From Paramesorhizobium deserti (GTDB taxonomy: Bacteria; Pseudomonadota; Alphaproteobacteria; Rhizobiales; Rhizobiaceae): DNA of 64,000 bases. The translations under genes and the position numbers were made by a program. The notes under the pieces are model-generated. The model ran no database searches. It saw only the letters and a program-made list of their open reading frames with translations, and was not told the DNA's origin. Below, piece by piece: positions 55,650-63,793 of the stretch. The first letter of the stretch is position 1. Each line of letters begins with the position of its first letter. The stretch covers positions 248,001-312,000 of the forward strand of contig NZ_LNTU01000038.1 of the NCBI RefSeq assembly GCF_001558695.1. The letters run 5' to 3'.

Positions 55650-56585
55650 ATGTCGATCACCCTACCGTCCGAGAAGACCGGCTTTTCATTTTCCGCTCTC
55701 ATGCAGAACGGAAAAATGCTTGCCTTTCTGTTCATGTTGCCGGCGGCTGTCTTTCTCGTCTGCTTTCTGACCTACCCGCTGGGGCTCGGCGTCTGGCTCG
55801 GCTTCACCGACACCCGCATCGGGCGTCCCGGAATATTCATCGGGCTGGAGAATTACGAATACTTGGCAAGGGATTCCGTCTTCTGGCTGGCCGTGTTCAA
55901 CACGATGCTCTATACGATCGTCGCCTCCATCCTGAAATTCGCCTTGGGCCTCTGGCTGGCACTGCTTCTCAACGAGAAGCTGCCTTTCAAATCCTTCTTC
56001 CGCGCGATCGTGCTCTTGCCCTGGGTGGTGCCGACGGTCCTTTCGGCGCTGGCCTTCTGGTGGATCTATGATGCCCAGTTCTCCATCGTCTCATGGTCGC
56101 TGATGGAGCTTGGCATCATCGACCGGCCCATCAATTTCCTCGGTGATCCCAACAACGCACGTGCATCGGTGATCGCGGCCAATGTCTGGCGCGGCATTCC
56201 CTTCGTCGCCATATCGCTGCTCGCCGGGCTGCAGACGATCCCGCAGTCGCTGCAGGAAGCGGCCTCGCTCGACGGGGCGACGAGTTGGCAGCGCTTCCGC
56301 TATGTGACGCTGCCGATGCTGACGCCGATTATCGCCGTCGTCATGACCTTTTCGGTGTTGTTCACCTTCACGGATTTCCAGTTGATCTACGTGCTGACCA
56401 AGGGCGGACCGGTCAATGCGACCCATCTGATGGCGACGCTTTCCTTCCAGCGCGGTATTCCCGGTGGACAATTGGGTGAGGGTGCGGCGATCGCGGTGGC
56501 GATGATACCCTTCCTGCTCGCCGCCATCATGTTCAGCTTCTTCGGTCTGCAACGCCGCAAATGGCAGCAGGGCGGCCAGGATTGA
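55650..56585 (+). CDS. CUT1 ABC transporter permease (MalF-type)
   Basis: A 311-residue permease with six membrane helices; KMLAFLFMLPAAVFLVCFLT is helix 1. The EAA loop is AGLQTIPQSLQEAASLDGAT. ATG 55650 has GGAGATGTCCG upstream; the very long open frame from 55245 overlaps the binding-protein gene and is rejected. It pairs with the permease 11 bp downstream. Confidence 0.92.
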   Translation: MSITLPSEKTGFSFSALMQNGKMLAFLFMLPAAVFLVCFLTYPLGLGVWLGFTDTRIGRPGIFIGLENYEYLARDSVFWLAVFNTMLYTIVASILKFALGLWLALLLNEKLPFKSFFRAIVLLPWVVPTVLSALAFWWIYDAQFSIVSWSLMELGIIDRPINFLGDPNNARASVIAANVWRGIPFVAISLLAGLQTIPQSLQEAASLDGATSWQRFRYVTLPMLTPIIAVVMTFSVLFTFTDFQLIYVLTKGGPVNATHLMATLSFQRGIPGGQLGEGAAIAVAMIPFLLAAIMFSFFGLQRRKWQQGGQD

Positions 56586-56596
56586 GAGGTGATCGA

Positions 56597-57496
56597 ATGA
56601 CCACGCAACCCAATACCGCACCAGCCGTCCTGCACGATGACGCGGAAGGCATGAGCTATCTGAACCGGCTGCCGCGGCGGATCGTCGTCTTGTACCTGCC
56701 GCTTGCCGTCTTCGTCTTCGTGCTCTTGTTCCCGTTCTACTGGATGGCGATCACGGCGGTAAAGCCGAATGCGCAGTTGACGGACTATAACAATTACAGC
56801 CCGTTCTGGGTTGTCCAGCCGACGCTTCAGCACATCAAATATCTGCTTTTCGAAACCTCCTATCCGGGATGGCTGGTCAATACCATGGTGGTGGCGGCCT
56901 GCGCGACGGTTCTGTCGCTCGCCGCGTCGGTCTTTGCGGCCTACGCGATCGAGCGCATCCGCTTCACCGGCGCACGGACGACCGGGCTCCTGATCTTTCT
57001 CGCTTATCTCGTGCCGCCGTCGATCCTGTTCATCCCGCTGGCCGTCATCGTCTTCAAATTCGGCATCTATGATTCCAAGCTGGCGCTGATCTTCACCTAT
57101 CCGACCTTCCTCATTCCGTTCTGCACCTGGCTCCTGATGGGCTATTTCCGCTCGATCCCCTTCGAGCTTGAGGAAAGCGCGCTGGTCGACGGTGCATCGC
57201 GCTGGCAGATCCTGGTGAAGATCATTTTGCCGCTGGCCGTGCCGGGGCTGATTTCCGCCGGCATTTTCGCCTTCACGCTTTCGTGGAACGAATTCATCTA
57301 TGCGCTGACATTCATCCAGTCGTCGGAGAACAAGACCGTTCCCGTCGGTGTTCTCACCGAGTTGGTGCGAGGCGACGTCTTCGAATGGGGCTCGCTGATG
57401 GCCGGTGCGCTCTTCGGGTCGCTCCCGGTGGTGCTGCTCTATTCCTTCTTCGTCGACTATTACGTGTCTTCGATGACCGGAGCGGTGAAGGAATAA
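56597..57496 (+). CDS. CUT1 ABC transporter permease (MalG-type)
   Basis: A 299-residue permease with an N-terminal cytoplasmic tail, helix 1 at about 28-50 (IVVLYLPLAVFVFVLLFPFY) and five further helices. The EAA loop is GYFRSIPFELEESALVDGAS; the C-terminus VDYYVSSMTGAVKE is typical of MalG-like proteins. ATG 56597 follows GAGAGGTGATCGA. It completes the ABC transporter that starts at 53006. Confidence 0.93.
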   Translation: MTTQPNTAPAVLHDDAEGMSYLNRLPRRIVVLYLPLAVFVFVLLFPFYWMAITAVKPNAQLTDYNNYSPFWVVQPTLQHIKYLLFETSYPGWLVNTMVVAACATVLSLAASVFAAYAIERIRFTGARTTGLLIFLAYLVPPSILFIPLAVIVFKFGIYDSKLALIFTYPTFLIPFCTWLLMGYFRSIPFELEESALVDGASRWQILVKIILPLAVPGLISAGIFAFTLSWNEFIYALTFIQSSENKTVPVGVLTELVRGDVFEWGSLMAGALFGSLPVVLLYSFFVDYYVSSMTGAVKE

Positions 57497-57517
57497 CGCC
57501 GATCCCATCTGCTTTCA

Positions 57518-57546
57518 TTCCGGCCGAACAAGGCGCTCGGCCGGAA
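57518..57546 (+). terminator. Stem-loop after the third ABC transporter
   Basis: TTCCGGCCGA (57518-57527), 9-nt loop, TCGGCCGGAA (57537-57546), a perfect 10-bp stem that can be extended with one bulge. It starts 21 nt after the last permease stop; the U-tract is missing, so termination may be partial. Confidence 0.5.
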
Positions 57547-57570
57547 ATGCTGTCTGCAACAGTCGTTTTT

Positions 57571-57581
57571 GTGATAATCAC
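57571..57581. promoter_or_regulatory. Candidate GntR operator
   Basis: GTGATAATCAC, a perfect odd palindrome of the short form bound by FCD-type GntR proteins, 41 bp before the start of the tandem-domain GntR regulator. Confidence 0.45.
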
Positions 57582-57622
57582 TACGGTAACGATGCCGCAG
57601 ACGGGAAGGATCACAGCCGCAA

Positions 57623-58624
57623 ATGGTTTTGCAGGGCTTTGAGAAAAGCGAAACCGGGCATGGCCCGCGAAAGCGCAGCCTCTATGAAGAGCTCTACGAG
57701 CGGCTGAAAGAGAATATTGAAGCGGGCCGGATCGCCCCCGGAACCGTCCTCCTCGAAGGCCCGTTGGCCGAACTGCTCGGCTCAAGCCGTGCACCGGTTC
57801 GCCAGGCGCTGAAGCTGCTTGCCGGTGAAAGCCATATCAGCCGCTTCGAAGGGCGTGGCTTCGTCGTCGGCCCCCAGGGCACGCCCGCGAAACGCGTCGA
57901 TCTCGTCGAAAGTCTTGGCGATCTCGTCAATTCCGAGCGTCCGTTATTTGCCTGGCAGACACTTTATGAGGAAGTGGAGCGGCGGATCGTCACTCGCTCC
58001 TTCTTTGGGCGCGCCCGCATCAACGAGATCGAGCTGGCGCGTCGTTACGGCGTCGGGCGGGCGGTGGCCCGCGATGTGCTTTTGAAGCTCGAAACGCTGG
58101 GCATCACCGGCAAGGATGAGCATTTCCGCTGGACCATCGTTCCCCTGGACGACCGGCGCATCACCGAGCTTTACGAGGTGCGCGAGCGGATCGAGCCATT
58201 CGCCATCGCGCAGGCCATGGATGCCGTCCCGGACAGCGAGATCGACCGGATGTTAGGCCGGCTGACCGAGGCCGCCAAAGCCTATCCGCAGGTCCCGGTC
58301 GATCTCCTCTATGATCTGGAGTTCGATCTTCACATCCGCTCCATGCAGGCCTGCCCGAACCGGGAGATGATCAGCATCCTGCAGCGCACCCATTGCGTCA
58401 TCACACTCTCCAAGCATGTGCTATGGCATCAGTCACGCATGCCGGAGAACGATCCCTTCATCGCCGAGCATATCGCGATTTTCGAGATGATGCGCCGGCG
58501 GAACGAACGGGACCTGATGCGAGCGATGCGCGATCACATCGCCAGTTCACGGCCCAAGGTGATCGAGCGGGCCAAGGAGGTGCGCAATTCCGTGGAGCCG
58601 GAGGATTGCAGTTTCATCGTCTAA
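57623..58624 (+). CDS. GntR-family regulator with two tandem winged-helix domains and FCD domain
   Basis: A 333-residue protein. The first winged helix is at about 18-85 (SLYEELYERLKENIEAGRIA, LLGSSRAPVRQALKLLAGES) and a second, related one at about 110-175 (TLYEEVERRIVTRSFFGRAR, LARRYGVGRAVARDVLLKLE). An FCD-type helical domain (VRERIEPFAIAQAMD, AEHIAIFEMMRRRNERDLMR) fills the C-terminus. Ordinary FCD regulators are about 220-250 residues with one winged helix. It lies between an ABC transporter and a dehydratase gene on the opposite strand and probably controls one or both. The start at ATG 57623 fits the conserved N-terminus. Confidence 0.88.
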   Translation: MVLQGFEKSETGHGPRKRSLYEELYERLKENIEAGRIAPGTVLLEGPLAELLGSSRAPVRQALKLLAGESHISRFEGRGFVVGPQGTPAKRVDLVESLGDLVNSERPLFAWQTLYEEVERRIVTRSFFGRARINEIELARRYGVGRAVARDVLLKLETLGITGKDEHFRWTIVPLDDRRITELYEVRERIEPFAIAQAMDAVPDSEIDRMLGRLTEAAKAYPQVPVDLLYDLEFDLHIRSMQACPNREMISILQRTHCVITLSKHVLWHQSRMPENDPFIAEHIAIFEMMRRRNERDLMRAMRDHIASSRPKVIERAKEVRNSVEPEDCSFIV

Positions 58625-58643
58625 ACGAAACTGCTCCAATAGA

Positions 58644-60176
58644 TCAGGTGACGGCGCCGATCTGCCAAGGGACGAATTCGTTGTCGCCATAGTCGTAGGT
58701 TTCGCTCAGCGTGCGCTCGCCCGAGGCGACGGCGATGATCCTTTCGAAAATCCGCTCGCCCGCTTTCTCGATCGTGTCCTCGCCGGTGACGATGCCGCCG
58801 CAATTGATGTCCATGTCTTCCTGCATGTGCGCATACATCGTGTTGTTGGTGGCGATCTTGATGCAGGGCGCGGGCTTGAAGCCGGAGACAGAGCCACGCC
58901 CCGTAGTGAAGCAGATCACGTTACAGCCGCCCGCCACCTGGCCGGTGACCGCAGCCGGGTCGTAGCCCGGCGTATCCATGAAGACGAAGCCCGGCTCATC
59001 CACCTGCTCGGCATATTCATAGACGGCCCTGAGCGGCATGGTGCCGCCCTTGGCGACAGCGCCCAGCGATTTCTCCAGGATGGTCGTCAACCCGCCTGCC
59101 TTGTTGCCATGGGAGGGGTTGTTGTTGAGTTCCGCGCCGTTTTTTTCCGTATATTCGCGCCACCACTCAATGCGGTCGAGAAGCTTCTTCGCCACATCCG
59201 GCGTGACGGCCCGGCGGGTGAAAAGATGTTCCGCCCCATAGATCTCCGGCGTTTCGGCCAGCACCGACGTGCCGCCCTGGCGCACGAGGAGATCGGAGGC
59301 GTAACCGAGCGCCGGATTGGCCGAGATGCCGGAATAGCCGTCGGACCCGCCGCATTCCAACGCAAGCTTGATGCCGGAGAGCGGCTGCGCCGTGCGTTTG
59401 GCCGCGTTGATCTCGGGCAACATTTCCCGGATCACCGCGCAGGCCGCTTCGATCGTCTTGCGCGTGCCGCCGACTTCCTGGATTGTCATGGTGCGCAGCC
59501 GGTTGCCTTCCTCCAGCTTGTAATAATCGAGAATCGGCTTGATCTGGTTGGTCTCGCAGCCGAGCCCGATGATCAGGATGCCGCCGAAATTCGGATGCCG
59601 AGCATAGCCCTGGATGGTGCGGGCGAGATAACGGTAGCCGACGCTGTTGGTGTTCATGGCGCATCCGCCGCCATGGGTCAGCGCGACGACGCCATCGACA
59701 TTATCGAAACCGTCGAGCCCGCCGCTGCGATTGAAATGGTCGGCGACATATTTCGAGACGGTGGCGGAGCAATTCACCGTCGAGATGACGCCGATATAAT
59801 TACGCGTGCCGATGCCGCCCAGGCCCCTGTCGAAGCCCATGAAAGTACGGCGCTGGCCTTCCGGCACCATTCCGGTTTCCTTAATGTCGACGCTGAACTG
59901 ATGGTCGTGCTCGGAGGCGATCATCGCCAGGTTCTGCAAATGGACATGTTGTCCCGGTGCGATGGCCTGTGTCGCGATGCCGATCACCTGCCCGAATTTG
60001 CGCACTTCTTCTCCCGGCGCGATCGCCTTGATGGCGATCTTGTGGCCACGGGTTATGGTCTCTTGCGCGGTGAGATCCTTGAAGCCCGTGGAACTCCCGG
60101 CGGGAATGGCCTCGCGCGCCACGGCCACATTGTCGAGCGGGTTAAGAAGGATGACGGGCGCGGCTGAATTCGACAT
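58644..60176 (-). CDS. Altronate/galactarate dehydratase family protein (UxaA/GarD)
   Basis: A 510-residue iron-dependent sugar acid dehydratase. It has an N-terminal SAF domain (about 10-100: VAVAREAIPAGSS, TRGHKIAIKAIAPGEEV) and the GD_AH catalytic domain (about 110-500: GTRNYIGVISTVNCSATVSK, ALTHGGGCAMNTNSVGYRYL, LALECGGSDGYSGISANPAL, CIKIATNNTMYAHMQEDMDI). UxaA acts on D-altronate in galacturonate breakdown and GarD on galactarate; sequence alone does not decide. Given uxaC in the same window, altronate is attractive but the gene is about 40 kb away. ATG 60176 begins the conserved N-terminus. It is convergent with the tandem GntR gene. Confidence 0.9.
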   Translation of the reverse strand: MSNSAAPVILLNPLDNVAVAREAIPAGSSTGFKDLTAQETITRGHKIAIKAIAPGEEVRKFGQVIGIATQAIAPGQHVHLQNLAMIASEHDHQFSVDIKETGMVPEGQRRTFMGFDRGLGGIGTRNYIGVISTVNCSATVSKYVADHFNRSGGLDGFDNVDGVVALTHGGGCAMNTNSVGYRYLARTIQGYARHPNFGGILIIGLGCETNQIKPILDYYKLEEGNRLRTMTIQEVGGTRKTIEAACAVIREMLPEINAAKRTAQPLSGIKLALECGGSDGYSGISANPALGYASDLLVRQGGTSVLAETPEIYGAEHLFTRRAVTPDVAKKLLDRIEWWREYTEKNGAELNNNPSHGNKAGGLTTILEKSLGAVAKGGTMPLRAVYEYAEQVDEPGFVFMDTPGYDPAAVTGQVAGGCNVICFTTGRGSVSGFKPAPCIKIATNNTMYAHMQEDMDINCGGIVTGEDTIEKAGERIFERIIAVASGERTLSETYDYGDNEFVPWQIGAVT

Positions 60177-60200
60177 GGTGATCTGTTTTCCAAAAATGAC

Positions 60201-60214
60201 TATTGCGGGCAATA
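60201..60214. promoter_or_regulatory. Candidate operator upstream of the dehydratase gene
   Basis: TATTGC-GG-GCAATA, 6-bp arms, 25 bp before the dehydratase start codon in the divergent gap (60177-60381) shared with the TAXI-TRAP operon. The binder is unknown; the local GntR protein is one candidate. Confidence 0.35.
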
Positions 60215-60381
60215 AACAATCAGTCAGGCGCGCGGTCGTCAAGTCTCATCGCGGGCAAAGGCGCCGTTCTCGCACCCTTCAATACGGCATCATACACGTT
60301 TTAGTATTGCGCCGGTTGACAAGTTGCACCGGCTTTTCCATCCTCCCGCCTCAAATTAAGATTCCGTAAAGGGGAATGGAG

Positions 60382-61371
60382 ATGAATTTCAGCAAGATCC
60401 TGCGCCGGTTTTCGATAGGCGCCATCCTCGGTTCTCTGGTATTGGGAGCCACTTTCGCGGTCGCACAGGCTCCGACGTTTTTCCGTATCGGCACCGGCGG
60501 CACCGCCGGAACCTACTATCCCATCGGCGGGCTGATCGCCAACGCGATCTCCGGTCAGGGGGACAAGGGCGTTCCGGGCCTTGTCGCTACCGCTGTATCC
60601 TCGAATGGGTCGGTCGCCAACATCAACGCCATTCAGGGCGGTTCGCTGGAATCCGGCTTCAGCCAGTCCGACGTTGCCTACTGGGCCTATACGGGCACGG
60701 GCCTTTACGAAGGCAAGGGCAAGGTCGAGGACCTACGCCTGATCGCGACGCTCTATCCCGAGACGATCCATCTCGTCGCCCGCAAGGATGCGGGGATCAA
60801 ATCCGTGGCGGATCTCAAGGGCAAGCGCGTCTCGATCGATGAGCCGGGTTCAGGCACCATCGTCGATGCCCGCATCGTGCTGGCCGCCTACGGCCTTACG
60901 GAAAACGACATCAAGGCGGAACATCTGAAGCCTGGTCCGGCGGGCGAGCGCCTGCGCGACGGCGCGCTGGACGCCTATTTCTTCGTCGGTGGTTATCCGA
61001 CCGGTGCTATTTCAGAGCTTGCGACCTCGACCGGCATCTCGCTGGTGCCGATCTCAGGCCCGAAAGCCGATAAGCTCCTCGAAGAGTACAGCTTCTTTTC
61101 CAAGGATACCGTTCCGGCGGATACTTATAAGGGTGTAGAGGAAACGCCGACCATCGCCGTTGCCGCCCAGTGGGTGACGAGCGCCAAGCAGCCGGACGAT
61201 CTCGTCTACAACATCACCAAGGTGATGTGGAACGATGCGACCCGCGCCGCGCTCGATGCGGGTCATGCGAAGGGCAAGCTGATCACGCTCCAGAATGCGG
61301 TCACCAGCCTCGGCATTCCACTGCATCCGGGCGCGGAACGCTTCTACAAGGAAGCCGGCGTCCTGAAATAG
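60382..61371 (+). CDS. TAXI-family TRAP transporter solute-binding protein
   Basis: A 329-residue periplasmic protein: signal peptide MNFSKILRRFSIGAILGSLV with cleavage after AVAQA (about residue 29). The TAXI signature is FFRIGTGGTAGTYYPIGGLI, followed by LKGKRVSIDEPGSGTIVDAR and TPTIAVAAQWVTSAKQPDDL. TAXI proteins are structurally distinct from DctP and often bind dicarboxylates or amino acids such as glutamate. ATG 60382 is better spaced from AAAGGGG than the in-frame ATG at 60376. A strong stem-loop with a U-tract separates it from the permease gene. Confidence 0.93.
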   Translation: MNFSKILRRFSIGAILGSLVLGATFAVAQAPTFFRIGTGGTAGTYYPIGGLIANAISGQGDKGVPGLVATAVSSNGSVANINAIQGGSLESGFSQSDVAYWAYTGTGLYEGKGKVEDLRLIATLYPETIHLVARKDAGIKSVADLKGKRVSIDEPGSGTIVDARIVLAAYGLTENDIKAEHLKPGPAGERLRDGALDAYFFVGGYPTGAISELATSTGISLVPISGPKADKLLEEYSFFSKDTVPADTYKGVEETPTIAVAAQWVTSAKQPDDLVYNITKVMWNDATRAALDAGHAKGKLITLQNAVTSLGIPLHPGAERFYKEAGVLK

Positions 61372-61393
61372 GCGCGTTCAAGCTAAGATCGAC

Positions 61394-61429
61394 AGACGGC
61401 GGTCGCGGAAAATTCCGGGGCCGCCGTCT
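61394..61429 (+). repeat. Attenuator-like stem-loop between TAXI binding-protein and permease genes
   Basis: AGACGGCGGTC (61394-61404) pairs with GGCCGCCGTCT (61419-61429), 11 bp with one wobble, and an inner CGGA/TCCG pairing, followed by TTTTC. It has the form of an intrinsic terminator inside an operon. Confidence 0.7.
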
Positions 61430-61472
61430 TTTCAATGATAAGATTGTAAAGGCGTAACGGAGCGATATCGGC

Positions 61473-63527
61473 ATGGCGGCAGACGAGAAATCTTCGCTAT
61501 CTCCCATGGAACTGGACGAAGCCAAGGCGCGGGAGTTGGAGGAACAATTCGATTCCGAGATACGGTTCCGTCCGCTGGCCCCGCTTGCGAGCCGTCTGGT
61601 CGGCACGCTTCTGGTCGCCCTGTCGATCTTCCACTATTACACCGCGGGCTTCGGGCTTCTGCCGGAGATGATCCATCGCGGCATCCACCTCTCCTTCGTG
61701 CTGGGGCTCGTCTTCCTGGTCTTTCCCTTCACTCGCAGGGGCTATGACCAGCCGGCGACTTCCAGCCTGCTCAGACCACTCGGCATCTCCATCATCGACT
61801 GGTTCCTGGCGATCGGCGCGGTGGTGGCGGTGCTGCATGTGCCGCTGATCCCGCTGGACGATCTCGCATTCCGGGTCGGCAATCCGACGACCACGGATGT
61901 CGTTCTCGGCGGTCTGCTGATCGTCGTGCTGTTGGAGGCGACACGGCGTTCCGTCGGCTGGCCGCTGCCGATCATTGCGCTGATCTTCATGGCCTATGCG
62001 ATCTACGGTCCCTCCATGCCGGGCATCCTGGTCCATCCCGGCGCCAGCATTTCGCAACTGGTGGATCATCTCTATCTGACTACCCAGGGCATTTATGGCA
62101 TCGCGCTCGGTGTTGTCGCCACCTACGTCTTTCATTTCGTGTTGTTCGGTGTCTTCGCCACACGGATCGGACTTGGGCAGCTCTTTCTCGACTGCGCCGC
62201 CTGGGTCGCCGGCCGTTTTGCCGGTGGCCCGGCCAAGGTCTCGATCTTCGGATCGGCATTGTTCGGTATGATTTCCGGTTCCTCGGTCGCCAATACCGTC
62301 ACGGTCGGCTCGCTGACGATCCCGGCCATGAAACGGCTCGGCTACAAGCCGCATTTCGCGGCAGCTGTCGAAGCGGCTTCCTCGACTGGCGGGCAGATCA
62401 TGCCGCCGATCATGGGCGCCGCCGCCTTCCTGATGATCGAATTCCTCAACCTGCCTTACACGACCATCATCCTCGCGGCGATCGTGCCGGCCTTCATGCA
62501 TTTCTTCGGGGTGCTGATCCAGGTGCATTTCGAGGCCAAGCGCACGGGCCTCAGGGGCATGACGCCCGAGGAAATGCCGGATCTAAAAGCGGCCTTCAAG
62601 CGCGACTGGCCGGCCGTTATTCCGCTGGTGGCGCTGCTTGTGGTTCTTCTGTCGGGTTATACGCCCTATCTGGCTGCGTTCTGGGGCATCACGCTTTGTG
62701 TTCTCGTTGGCCTTCTCAACCCGCGCAAGCGCATGTCGATCGCCGAAGTCTTCGAAAGTCTGCGCGACGGCGCCAAATATGCGCTGGCCGTAGGCGCGGC
62801 CGCAGCTACCGTCGGCATCATCGTCGGCGTGGTGACGCTGACGGGCGTCGGCTTCAAGATCTCCTATATCGTCACATCCACGGCGGCGCAGCTCGCAGGC
62901 TGGTTTGAGGCATTTATCCCCGCCGCGCTGGTCGGCCCGCAGGCGCTGACGCTTCTGTTCACGCTGATCATGACCGGCATCGTCTGCATTCTGATGGGCT
63001 GCGGCATTCCGACGACGGCCAACTACATCATCATGGCGACGATCGCAGCTCCCACACTCGGGCTGCTCGGTGTCGAGCAGATCGTGGCGCATTTCTTCGT
63101 CTTCTATTACGGGGTGCTTGCCGACATCACGCCACCGGTGGCGCTTGCAGCCTACGCCGCCGCCGGCATGGCCGGCTCGGATCCGTTCAGGGCGGGCAAT
63201 ACCGCATTTCGCCTCGGTCTCGGTAAGGTTCTGGTGCCGTTCGTGTTCGTGTTCTCTCCGTCGCTCTTGCTGGTGACGTCGAATTTCACGTGGTCGGCAT
63301 TCGCTATCGCCTTCATCGGCTGCGTGGTCGGCATCACGTGTCTCGGCGCCGCGCTCTCGGGCTTCTTGCTGGTGCGGACGAAATTCTGGGAGAATATCCT
63401 GCTGATATTCGCCGCCATCCTCTTCGTCGTGCCCGAGGTCTATTCCTCGCTATTGGGTGCCGCGCTTATCGTCCCGGTGCTCATCAGGCATGTTCTGGGC
63501 ATGAGGCGGGCACCGGTGCCGGGCTGA
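61473..63527 (+). CDS. Fused TRAP transporter permease (DctQM, 4TM/12TM type)
   Basis: A 684-residue membrane protein, a fusion of the small (DctQ-like, about 30-200) and large (DctM-like, about 210-680) TRAP subunits typical of TAXI systems. Motifs: GISGSSVANTVTVGSLTIPAM-like region at about 262-285 (MISGSSVANTVTVGSLTIP), AASSTGGQIMPPIMGAAAFL, and MGCGIPTTANYIIMATIAAP in the second half. A 30-residue charged cytoplasmic extension precedes helix 1. ATG 61473 lies 101 bp after the binding-protein gene. It mediates ion-coupled uptake of the TAXI ligand. Confidence 0.94.
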   Translation: MAADEKSSLSPMELDEAKARELEEQFDSEIRFRPLAPLASRLVGTLLVALSIFHYYTAGFGLLPEMIHRGIHLSFVLGLVFLVFPFTRRGYDQPATSSLLRPLGISIIDWFLAIGAVVAVLHVPLIPLDDLAFRVGNPTTTDVVLGGLLIVVLLEATRRSVGWPLPIIALIFMAYAIYGPSMPGILVHPGASISQLVDHLYLTTQGIYGIALGVVATYVFHFVLFGVFATRIGLGQLFLDCAAWVAGRFAGGPAKVSIFGSALFGMISGSSVANTVTVGSLTIPAMKRLGYKPHFAAAVEAASSTGGQIMPPIMGAAAFLMIEFLNLPYTTIILAAIVPAFMHFFGVLIQVHFEAKRTGLRGMTPEEMPDLKAAFKRDWPAVIPLVALLVVLLSGYTPYLAAFWGITLCVLVGLLNPRKRMSIAEVFESLRDGAKYALAVGAAAATVGIIVGVVTLTGVGFKISYIVTSTAAQLAGWFEAFIPAALVGPQALTLLFTLIMTGIVCILMGCGIPTTANYIIMATIAAPTLGLLGVEQIVAHFFVFYYGVLADITPPVALAAYAAAGMAGSDPFRAGNTAFRLGLGKVLVPFVFVFSPSLLLVTSNFTWSAFAIAFIGCVVGITCLGAALSGFLLVRTKFWENILLIFAAILFVVPEVYSSLLGAALIVPVLIRHVLGMRRAPVPG

Positions 63528-63541
63528 GGTGCAATGCACGA

Positions 63542-63793
63542 TCATCGCGGGAGGCCATGTTCATCATAGTCCATGATCTCGTCGGCAGACTGTTGCGTGA
63601 TGGCGGGTATCGTATTCCAGCGGTGCCGAATCGCGGCAAGTTCTTCGAGAAGAACAGCCTTGCGGAAGGGAGCGGCAACACGGCGTAGCCGTTCCTCCAG
63701 CGCATGCCGCACCGCCGTGTCGATATCCTCCCTCGTCTGCCGCGCAAGGGTACGGGCAAGCTGTTCCGTCAGCGGATCCTCGATTTTCAACAT
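63542..63793 (-). CDS. Orphan VapB-type antitoxin
   Basis: An 83-residue protein of the Rv0623/VapB antitoxin type: KIEDPLTEQLARTLARQTRE with the following HALEERLRR (DNA-binding region) and a C-terminal toxin-binding tail ending SADEIMDYDEHGLPR, which in vapBC operons is followed directly by the PIN-domain VapC gene. Here the next gene on this strand is absent: the TRAP permease ends 14 bp downstream in convergent orientation. So VapC is missing at this locus. ATG 63793 is the natural start. Confidence 0.82.
   Translation of the reverse strand: MLKIEDPLTEQLARTLARQTREDIDTAVRHALEERLRRVAAPFRKAVLLEELAAIRHRWNTIPAITQQSADEIMDYDEHGLPR

Noticed and set aside
60305-60336. TTGACA near 60317 as the TAXI operon promoter
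   Set aside because: No acceptable -10 hexamer lies 16-18 bp downstream; the segment instead forms a short GCCGGT/ACCGGC hairpin of uncertain meaning.
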